Shown here piece by piece: positions 23,182 to 32,370 of a stretch of DNA of 64,000 bases. Every line of letters begins with the position of its first letter. Position 1 is the first letter of the stretch. Location: contig CM042688.1 of the NCBI GenBank assembly GCA_023614405.1, positions 441,244,028 through 441,308,027 of the forward strand. Reading direction: 5' to 3'. Below the pieces are notes generated by a model. That model worked only from the letters and a program-made list of their open reading frames with translations. It was not told the origin of the DNA and did no database searches. The position numbers were made by a program, and so were the translations under genes. This DNA comes from Avena insularis. Lineage: Eukaryota; Streptophyta; Magnoliopsida; Poales; Poaceae.

Positions 23182-24075
23182 TTAGAGCTGGACATTAGGT
23201 TCTTAACCAAGTATAGTTTGCAATCTAGATATTTATCATTCTCATGATGCTTTTGGTGGCCGGCTGTAGATTCCACTAATAATTAAGTAATCCCCTTTTC
23301 GGGAGTTTGTGGTTACAACTAATTGATCTGGTTTATGTGTTACTAGTATCTCTATCTATATATGAGTATCGCTACATTTTTTGCACATTTGTGCACCTCC
23401 CCCGTCGCGCACCTTCTTTACCCAGCAGCGTCCACCTTTCCATCGCATCAGTGCAATCTCCGGTGAGTCTGCAACCATTTGGATGGTTGTTTAGGTGATT
23501 TATATTTTAAATAGTAGATCTATATGCCACATTAGGAAGTTGGGATCACCATGGATGTAGCCATGGAATTAGTTATAAGGTCCACTAAAAATAGGTAAGT
23601 ATATGCTGCCAAGAAGAGTCTTTTGAGGATGGGAAGCTTGCCCCCTGGCTTTATTTCATAGAACGATCCTCTGTTGAACAATGCAGATGTAATTTGATGC
23701 ATATCATTCATAAATAGATTGTTGTTTTTCAGTGTCCTGCATTGCTGAGTTTTTAAATTATATTGATCGTTAAAGGGAAACATGCCCAATCCTTGGCATC
23801 AGATTAATGCATGTATCCTTCTTTGCATTGCGAATTTGATGTGTTTTTCCTAAAATTTACTGGTTTTGCTGCATTTCATTTAGCATCATGCGCATGTCCC
23901 ACCCGTGGAGGAGGCATTATCGAGTGGCAAGTGTTTTTATGTATCAAGATGCTTTGTTGGAATTTCAGTAACCTATGCTTTGTCCCAAAAAACATTTTTT
24001 CGATAAAGAGCGCTTTATTACTTAAAATTTCCCCTAAAATATACTGATCATTTTTGTTGCATCATGATTTGCAGA
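23182..24075. other. AT-rich sequence, possibly intronic
   Basis: No strong coding signal. TTTGCAG at about 24069-24075 precedes a possible short exon (24076 to about 24172, KQSHSDLLPLITKARTAHV) that would read toward the coiled-coil exon at 24343. Whether this joins the GRF ORF into one gene cannot be decided from sequence alone. Confidence 0.3.
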
Positions 24076-24342
24076 AACAAAGTCATTCTGATCTATTGCC
24101 ACTTATTACTAAAGCCAGGACTGCTCATGTGCCAGCTAAGAAGGCAAACCCTGAAGTACAGCCCTTTTCATGTCAGTTCTATTTCCTATGTTTGGGAAAT
24201 ATGCCTCTATGGTTCTTTGTCATTTGCGGTACCACTGTGGAGCTTGCACGATGTGTGCAGCTGAATTTGGATTGTGAAACGAGAATTTGGTTTATTTTTT
24301 TTAAATGAGAATATGGTTTAATTTTGGATTTGTTATCTGCAG

Positions 24343-24663
24343 TTTCCACCTTACTCATATTGCTCATGGCGTAATGGTGCTGGTCACTACAAGGATTTGA
24401 CAATTTCCCGTCTCCGAGAGAAATACAAAGCTCATAGACACATAATTTCGTGCCTTCAAGAGAAAGTTAAACACCAGGACGAACATATTAGGCACATGAA
24501 GGAAGAAGTGTCCACATCCACTAAGTGGATAGCTGTTTTGACTGTAGGATGGAATACATCAATTTCAGTTTCTCATGATGCTGCTGTTGATTTTCCAAAG
24601 TTCGTGGCTAACAACTTAGTCGCTGAGTTGCCTGATGTGGATGGCGACGAGCTGATTGGCTAG
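24343..24663 (+). CDS. Terminal exon of an unrecognised coiled-coil protein
   Basis: An acceptor TTATCTGCAG at 24333-24342 precedes an open frame of 106 codons in phase 0 that ends with TAG at 24661-24663. It starts FPPYSYCSWRNGAGHYKDL and contains a heptad-like, charged helix (ISRLREKYKAHRHIISCLQ followed by EKVKHQDEHIRHMKEEV), then a Ser/Thr and Asp-rich tail. I do not recognise the family. An upstream exon at about 24076-24172 may precede it. The nearby GRF-finger ORF at 22738 lies on the same strand and could belong to the same transcript. Base composition is similar to the flanks, so a decayed gene or a transposon-captured exon are alternatives. Confidence 0.4.
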   Translation, partial: FPPYSYCSWRNGAGHYKDLTISRLREKYKAHRHIISCLQEKVKHQDEHIRHMKEEVSTSTKWIAVLTVGWNTSISVSHDAAVDFPKFVANNLVAELPDVDGDELIG

Positions 24664-25399
24664 GTGTACGACTGGATCTTGGAATAGGGGGAATGCGAGT
24701 TGACAATCTTTTCAATTCGTCTCTAGAAGTAGATGACACCCTGACAAAAATTCGAGATTCTCCACGCCCATACAGTCCTGATCCTGCAAAAGATGAGGAA
24801 ATTTGTAAACCATATTGACCGCTCTACTTTCATTTTGAAGGGTTTGGGTCTCTTGTGAGGATGACTCTTTGTTAAGTCAGGTACTATAGCTGTTTTTTTT
24901 GCTCTGCTGGTGTGTGTGGTGTCCACGAATCTATATATTTGATCTACTATTATGACATATATATTGGAACTGGCTTTATGTGACTATATTTGGCAACAAC
25001 AGTCATCTTATTCGAATTTGCGGTGGTTTTTTATCTTTCAATTTTTTTCCTTCTGAGATCTGTTAATGATGATGTTAATGCCAGTTGTGAGTGATTTTTT
25101 AGCATGTTTCTAGTAGTAAACCAAAACTTGTAGTTTTAGATTGTGAAATTTCAGGTCGATGTTTGAACTCTAGATCTTGATGTCATAGAAAGGGAAGGCT
25201 TCTACCACCTGGAATATTTTACCCAGCAATTGATTGTATCACACGAATAAGTGCACAAACTTGATGTCTGTAAGCGGGAAACTGAGCAACGCAAGTGCAC
25301 AAACTTGTATTCGTCGTGTGGTTGCTACTATTAATACAGCCGTGGTTTCCCCTTAAAAGGCGGGGTTCGCAAAAAAATAAAAAAAATATTGGGGAAAAA
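24664..25399. other. Spacer between coiled-coil exon and F-box pseudogene 3
   Basis: AT-rich, with no recognisable coding content. CGAACCCCGCC-type and poly-A tracts near 25360-25385 are seen. Promoter elements are not resolved. Confidence 0.3.
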
Positions 25400-27970
25400 T
25401 TTAGTTTCGAGTTCGAGGTAGCTCATTCGTGTGCCCCTCGACCCCATCGTCATCTTCTCTGCCTGGCCACCCTCCCACGACCGAACCGTCCGCGCCGCTC
25501 CACCATTGAACACCACCGCACCGCCGTTCGCTGGTATGTACGTCCCTAACCTCCAGCCATTATGGGCTTTCTAAAGGATAGAATGCATTTATTTTTGGGC
25601 ATTGCAAGCTAAATAAGCTCGTGGCGTTTACAGGAAATGGAATCAGTGTTGGCGGATCCATTTGCTGCGTCGGCGGATGCTTGTAAAGCAGAGGTGGATG
25701 CTGAAGCAGCACCAGCGGATACATGTGAAGCGGATGCGGAGGCCGATGCTTGTACTGCATCAGAGTCTTGGGAAGTGTTGAGTGATGCTTGGAAAGCGGT
25801 GGAGGCACAGTGGAATCCTTGTCGGCTACTGCTGGAAAAAATTCAGCTATGTTGGCTGCCGTCGCCAAAGCGATGGCTACGTGGGATGCTAGGAATGTGT
25901 TAGCTCGTGGTCGTGCTTCTTCAGCGTCAACGGCTGTGGCTCATCATTCGTTGGTAGTGCCTGCTCCATCTTCTCATAACTCGTCGACCCCATTGTAAGT
26001 TCTGCGTTGGATTTTGTCTCCCTGACTTCCTCCCTCTTTTGTGTATTCTGCTCTAGTGTTTTTTCTAGAAGCAGTGGACATTAGTTTAAACTAGCAGTAC
26101 TGGGAACATAAAAAACTATTTAATCACAAACTAGTGATCCGAATGGGATGAAACTTTCACAGGATTTAGACCTAGGCACCGATGATTTACTCATTTTTTG
26201 TCAATTTTTTCCGAATAGTTTTACTTTTTTATTGAAAATCTGAACTACTTTCATACGTTTGATCTAAGATGGAAGGTGGATCCTGGGGAAAGTCACCGTG
26301 AGACTTGGGTTCACCAAGTCACTGAAGCTGCGTTCGTTTTTTCTCCTCTTCTTTATGATAAAACCAGAAAATTCAGGTGGGGGCCTTTCTGTCCTCCCCG
26401 GTGATCTAAAAAAAGTTCTTCATTCCCTTTGCCCAGTTCCGACATGCTGAAGCATTTTGCGGTGCTTTTGTACTACTCTAGTTGATTAATTGTGCTGTTT
26501 AGTTTATTTTTTTTGACAAACTCTTCTTTTTAGGTAGTTTTTCAGATGGGTGCAATTTAGGAAATTTTGATGATAAATTTTCCTATCAAATTGTATGATG
26601 CATTATGGTGTTTACTTAAGGTTGTGCATTGTACTGTTTACTTAATTCTGATGATGCACTTGTGCTATTTGCATCATCCTACCAGCTTCGATGGAAGAAA
26701 GTATGCAACAATCCACGACTTGCCAGGCGACGTATTTGGTCAGATTCTTGTCAGGCTTCCTCCGCACCCATCCTGCATACTGAGGGCATCAGTCGCCCAA
26801 AAATGTTGGATGGACTTCATGGGAAGCAACGATTTCAAAAGGCTAACCCTTTCACACAATAGAGGAATACTATTACTTTGGTTTTTCACCAACAGCACCG
26901 AGGACGCTTGATTCTTAACAGATCATAATCTTGACCAATCCATCTTCCAGAAGGTGAACAGGTTGGTGGAAGTACATAAAGCCTACAAACCATATGTCTC
27001 GGATGTTGCAATGGTAGGGTGCTACTTCATTATCCACAAGGGTCTAACATGATAAAGGCCTAGGATCCAATCAGTGGAAGTGAAATAGTGATACCAGAAC
27101 CACCCATTTGGCGGAGACGTGATTATGATAGCGGCACAATTTTCTGTTCGAGAAATCATGGTAACAATGGTAACCAAGCACTGTTGCAGCAATTTCTGGG
27201 TTGTTTAGATAGTAACCAATGGTAACCAAGCACTGGTGCAGAAGTACTCATCATAGTTAGGAAAATGGGAGGACTGGATTGAACCCGGTGAGATGCTGGC
27301 TAAGATTGATTGCAGGCTATCAACTCTCATAGGGGACATTTTGTACTGGCCAACAACGAACTGCAGATATATAATTGCCTTCGATAACGTGACAACAAAA
27401 TTGTTCTATATTGAGTGCCCCCATGAGACACATCAAACGCAATTTTGTTATCGCTAAGGGGCATAATGGAGATGTTGCCCTTGCGGTAATAAGAGACTTC
27501 AGTCTAAACACGTGGTCCAGTGCAAGATCATCAACAGGCAAATAGGAAGCTTGGGTGCCTCATATAAAGGTTGAGTTGGATACTCTCCTTGGCCTTGATA
27601 AATCATGAGCATATGGTGGGCAAGATGCAGTAAGGTTACTCTGCATGTTTGAGTATAGAGAAATGGTGGTTATATGGGCGAAAGAGGGAGTATTCGAATT
27701 AGATCTCAGCAGCATGAAGTCTAAGAAGTTCAGATCTTGTAAACGTTGGTGTACTTTACATCCCTACATTATGAAACCTGGTTAGTGCAGTCATTCATGT
27801 GCAACCCTTGTATTTTTTAACACCTATGATTTTGCTGATCATTTTGTTCATTTCCTTCAGCAAACGACGTGATTCGGAGTGCTAAATCAAAGAAACGAAA
27901 AGGAAGTCCTGCCAGCAACACAGCTGATTCAGACTGCAACATCAAGGAGATGAAAATAGCACTCGGATGA
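25400..27970 (+). pseudogene. F-box protein pseudogene 3 (multi-exon)
   Basis: A GC-rich leader ends at a donor GCTGGTATGTAC near 25531; the next exon follows GTTTACAG at 25632 with ATG at 25637. It encodes an Ala/Asp/Glu-rich N-terminus (ADACKAEVDAEAAPADTCEA). A frameshift lies between about 25790 and 25860. The second frame runs to a donor CCATTGTAAGT at 25994. An exon after CTACCAG at 26690 encodes the F-box: IHDLPGDVFGQILVRLPPHP. Downstream remnants are RVLLHYPQGSNMI, a TAG where tryptophan is expected, then DPISGSEIVIPEPPIWRRRD (27030-27140), WAKEGVFELDLSSMKSKKF (27675-27735) and a lysine-rich final exon after CTTCAG (27860-27970, ending TGA). Exon order fits a grass F-box gene of the kind that recruits substrates to SCF ligases. 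The stops and shifts make it a pseudogene. Confidence 0.7.
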
Positions 27971-28574
27971 ACAAGAAAGGCTTGTTTGGGCAAGCATGTG
28001 TTTGCCCAGGTTGTGTTATTTGGAGTTGCAGTCTGATATTTGTTTGTTTTGGTAGCTGATGGAACTGTGGTGGCACCTTTGTTTGTGCTACAGTCACAGT
28101 GGCAGGGGCTGGAATATTAGAGTTGTCTGTTCGTTTTGGGGGCCTATGCGTGTCTGATAAAACATTGTTTTATATGATGAAATGGTGTTCTCTATATAGT
28201 AGTGTATGCGTGGTGAAATCATGTTTTATTTGTTCTACATATACTTTAGCTGGTCTTTGTGTTTTGATAGTATGCTGTAGTAGGAGTATTTGTTTCGTAG
28301 CAGGCTTTTTTATTTGATCTGAATTACTAGTACCATTTAGTTAGTGCTTCCTGTAGAAGAGTGTGTGCCGACACCTAAATAATTATTAGACCTTGGTTGC
28401 ACACCATTTTCACATGCTTGAATCAGAGCTAATTCAGACATTTGTTTGTTGTTATGTTAAACACAAATTCTTGTATCGGAGATCTGCATTTTCATACGCG
28501 TGGTAGATAATCACTCTCCCTGTCATGGATCCCTGAAATAGAGGGAGAACAACCTATTTTTTTAATTATTCTTT
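27971..28574. other. 3' flank of F-box pseudogene 3
   Basis: T-rich sequence that may include the former 3' UTR. A 72-codon frame at 28099-28317 has a Cys-rich hydrophobic composition but no recognised domain. Confidence 0.35.
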
Positions 28575-29230
28575 GGACAATCTCTAAATTCAAAATCATT
28601 GTCGACCGCCAAAACCTACCACCTACCCCGTTTGAATTAGAGGCATGGGTTGATATGAGTCTCGACTTAAATTCTTGACCAGATGGCGTTCGAACTACAA
28701 AACCTTTTTTCTAGTAATAAAAACATGGCCGAAAGCCAAATTCAAAATCGTAATCGAGCGGGAAAATAACCCACCGACCTCGAAGCATTTTTTCTAGTAG
28801 TACCATTTTTATATTATTACATGGACACTGGACAAATTTAAAATCTGAGTCAAGCGGCAAAATTTACCGCCTATGCTGTGTGAATGGAAGGTATCCCAGT
28901 TTCTGTGTGAAAAAAATGTTTATGGATGATTAGTTGATGTGACTCTCGGCCTTGAATTCTTGGACAGATAGTGTATGTTCTACTACCTTTTTTCTATTAG
29001 TAGATGGAGGCTAGCCAAATTCAAAATCTCAATCGAGCGGCAAAGTCACCCACCTACCAAGCATTTCCCGCCCTAGCGTTTCAAAAACTTCTAGCCAAAA
29101 TATCCCACCGACCGGGGAAATACCATTTTTCTATTATTATCATTAGATGGGCGTAAGCCAAATTCAAATTCTCAATCGAGCGGCAAAACCACACACCGAC
29201 CTTGAAGCATTTCACGCCCTTCTGGTTCAA
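28575..29230. repeat. Irregular repeat with AAATTCAAAATC..TCGAGCGG motif, five copies
   Basis: AAATTCAAAATC followed by ATCGAGCGGCAAAA and an ACCxACC-type box is seen near 28587, 28738, 28836, 29018 and 29159. Copies near 28738 and 29159 also share CACCGACCT(C/T)GAAGCATTT. The spacing is 98-180 bp, so it is a dispersed rather than strict tandem repeat. Confidence 0.7.
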
Positions 29231-29278
29231 AAACTTTAGAATTTAAAATTCCAAATATACCCATTGTTCAGACGATAA

Positions 29279-29935
29279 ATGGGCATGATAAAGTCGGTAG
29301 CTCGGGGGCAAGATCGTAATTATTGTTTCTGCTCACCTCTATGGTCCCGATTCCCCCAGTTTTTCCTGCCGGCCCTCCCAAAAATCCCAAGCTCATATGT
29401 CCCCTCCATGACCACCACGCGCACCGGCTTGAGCTGTGGTCTCGTGCACCGCCGCGCAGCCGCTTCACCGATGCTCACCCACCAGATCTAGGAGCTGCGG
29501 TGTCGTTCACCACGCCGATGGTGTCATCGACCACCCAAGCTCTACTTCCTTGCCGCCGAAAGCTACCCAACCATACCGGATCTGCTTCATCGGTGTCCAC
29601 CGGGCGTGATCTTGTTCAAAGAGTTCCATGTCCACTGCTCCAGACCAGCTGCATGGCCGTTGCCGTTCACTGCACCGAATCTGCCTCAGCAACGCTCTCG
29701 TCCAGCGCTTTCAAGCCGGCATCGACCGCCCAAGATTTGCTTCCTCGACACCAACATCCACCGCAACCGCAGCACCCTCGGTGACCTGGACGTCACTCGC
29801 ACGGTACCGATGATGCTTAGACGCCTCTCCGACCAAGGTTAACCAAATCTCCAACCCGTTTTTGTTTTGTCAGCGGTATAGCAGATTCAAGCCTATCGCA
29901 TTGAACTGCATTTTTGTAACCGTGGTAGTACATAC
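29279..29935 (+). repeat. GC-rich block with an inverted homologue at 59.5-59.95 kb
   Basis: The sequence resembles a GC-rich leader with repeated CTGCTTCA-type words (CCGGATCTGCTTCATCGG near 29576). Segments at 29672-29720, 29770-29800 and 29870-29925 (ATAGCAGATTCAAGCC, ATTGAACTGCATTT) match the minus strand of 59.5-59.95 kb in the same order. Overlapping frames of 153, 78 and 61 codons have no recognisable domain. It is either part of an uncharacterised transposon family or a duplicated gene 5' region. Confidence 0.55.
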
Positions 29936-30369
29936 AAGTCACTAGGCACGCCTGTTCTTCGTGCTAGTGCATACAATGTCATTAGACATGTTGGTTTGCA
30001 TTCTCTGCTCTACAAATATCAAGTCATGCACATGTCTATTATTTTGTCATGCACATGTTCTTATCTTAGCTGCTCCGTACACCAGTAAGTTCCTGCTATT
30101 GTGCAGTTCTTGAAAAATGTAATGTCAGTGGAAAATATTAGTGTGGATTCCCTGCTACATAGTTACTGACTCTATCTGGTTATTCCTGAGCTAAGTTCCT
30201 GCTTTTATTTCCTCCCTGGCACCGTTCTGCTATCTTGTGGTACCCGTTCAAACTCTTCTTACTAGTTCGATTATAATTTTGTTGTTGTCATCTTGTTCTT
30301 CAAAAGCTGCAGCACTGACTATTTTCATTTTCTTTGCATATAGCTAAAAAATGCAACACTGAAGATGTT
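29936..30369. other. Spacer, no gene recognised
   Basis: T-rich sequence with many short words shared with the next repeat; intron-like composition. Confidence 0.3.
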
Positions 30370-30930
30370 CGTTTGCACAGCCTACAGGTCCACCAGCGAT
30401 GCCATTATATATTTTCTGTATCTGGTGCTAGTTCGTCCTAATCAACAACATAATTATTCTTTACTGTATAGTTCATTCGTGTTTTCCATTCCTGCTCAAC
30501 AAGTTCTGGTCTGATGCTGTCATAATTTCTATGTGGTTCATTCTTAGCTATGATAGTAACTACATGCCATTGTGTAGCTCACCGCAAATTCCGAGTCACC
30601 CAATGTCTCTTGCATTCCAGGAGATACCACTGCTTCCATATATATTTGCTCAAATGACCTGGCTAGTTTATACTGAAATTCTAAGAAACACTTTGTTTGA
30701 TTGCGCATTTCATTGTTGGCATACTTGTCTAATGCTCGTTTATCCTGTTCTACAGGTTCACAAGCCACACCATTATATCTCGTATCTGGTTTTGATTCGT
30801 CCTAGGCAATGACATAACAATCCTCTACTATATAGTTCATTCATGGTTTGTATTCCTGCTCTACAAGTTTGTATTATGCAGTTATAATTACTATCTTGAT
30901 CATTCTTAGCTATGAGTAGTTTATCTTCTT
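30370..30930. repeat. Degenerate tandem duplication, about 375-bp offset
   Basis: CACAGCCTACAGGTCCACCA, GCCATTATATATTTTC, GTTCGTCCTAATCAACAACA, GTATAGTTCATTCGTG, TCCATTCCTGCTCAACAAG and GGTTCATTCTTAGCTATGA (30378-30550) recur in order at 30752-30915. The 93-codon plus frame at 30531-30812 straddles this and is not a gene. Confidence 0.7.
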
Positions 30931-31269
30931 TGCTGTATTAACTTCTTATTAGTTAGTTTCACACTGCAATTATTGCTATCGCCACCAAAGAGGGGACTGC
31001 AAGATCATATCTCAAGGTGGTTTTCCAATGTAGCTGTCACACTCAAAGGGAGATGCAGTTGATGGATTGAGAAAGCAAATTGAGGACTCTGCTATCAACT
31101 TGATTCGCAACTGAAGTGCTGAATTTTCTTTCCCTTTTGTTCATATTTTGTAATATTTTTAAGAAGTTTGTAGCTAATGTAAAATCTAGATAACTCACAT
31201 CGGCCATGTAGGCATTTAGTTGACGCCGTCCACGCATGGCTCTACTATAACTATGCCAGCTAGGTCGAT

Positions 31270-32370
31270 CAGGTTTCAGAGTTACCGAAACAGTAACGGT
31301 AATTGGCCAAAACAGTAACATGACAAAACAGCGATAGACAAAAACAACAACGGTAACTGGCTAAAACAACAACATGCCAAAATAGTAAATGGAGCGAACA
31401 GAATAGAAATAGTAACATGCGTCAAGCGAAAGAATGTGAAATGAAACAAAGATAAGACAAAACAAGAATAAAGCCGAAGAGTACCAAAGGAAATAGTAAT
31501 ATGCCAAAACAACAAAACAGTAACAGGCCAAATAGTAGCAGGCCAAAGCACCAGCAGACTAGAACAGTGGCAATCCAGCACAGTAACATGCCTAAATACT
31601 AATAGGCCAGAATAGTAACATGCCTGAATTGTAACAGTCCAGAGCAGGGGCAACCAGCACAGTAACGGGCCAAAACAGTAAAGGGCCACAACAGTAAATG
31701 ACATGAATAGTAAACGGCCAGAACAGTAACGAGCCAGAATAGTAAAAGGCCAGACCAATGTCGGACCTTCTCAAAAGTGGGTCGTTCGTAGGCGGCCCAG
31801 GACGAGCTAGGAGAACAGTGACGGGCTGACCGTGGGCTTTAACAGTACCAGGCCTATTTGACGCAGCCTATTAACGGGCCACACAGTATTTGAAAAGTGT
31901 AGGATTTTGTAGGCCGAAATAGTAACGGGTGCGCCATTCGTCGGCCGCTGCCGGCCACATCTTTGGGCCCATTTCAAGCATTGTCGGACGAAATAGTAAC
32001 GGGCCGTAATCTTATTGGGCTTTCTTGATGGGCCAGCCCAATTAATTATGAGCAGGCCTTTGTCGGGCCTGACTTCTACCATGGTTTCCGTGGCTGTTAA
32101 CGGCGGTAACCGGCCGTTAACGGCCGGTGCCACGTGGCATTTGGCATGACGTTAGCAGTCAACGCGGTTGTCGAACATAACTACGACGGAACAACTTTTC
32201 GTGGCTGAAGGGTGCGATCCACCACGGTCAGGAAAAAAAACATGGTATATTCTTTTGTGACTGGGCTTTTACCACGATGGGCATCCGTCGTAAAGACTTT
32301 TTAGCCACAAAAAATGGGTCTTTAACCACAAAAATTGTCCATTGTAAAAGCCAACTTTTTTCTTGTAGTA
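31270..32370 (+). mobile_element. CACTA-like DNA transposon terminus with subterminal repeats
   Basis: The right end CCAACTTTTTTCTTGTAGTA reads inward as TACTACAAGAAAAAAGTTGG, close to the CACTACAAGAAA terminus of grass CACTA transposons (first base C to T). Inside it lies a subterminal array: degenerate 16-17-bp AACAGTAACGGGCCA units fill 31283-31760 and recur near 31915 and 31995. A GC-rich inverted motif (GTTAACGGCGG..CCGGCCGTTAACGG) is near 32095-32125. CACTA transposase binds such subterminal repeats. No transposase is seen and the other terminus was not found, so this is a partial or end-only element. The 158-codon hydrophobic minus frame (31282-31758) is a translation of the minisatellite. 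Confidence 0.55.

Noticed and set aside
24385..24402. CACTACAAGG as the missing CACTA terminus
   Set aside because: It does not continue with the AAAAAAGTTGG of the terminus at 32370 and lies in an open coding exon.
31282..31758. 158-codon hydrophobic minus-strand ORF suggesting a membrane protein
   Set aside because: It is a translation of the degenerate AACAGTAACGGGCCA minisatellite.
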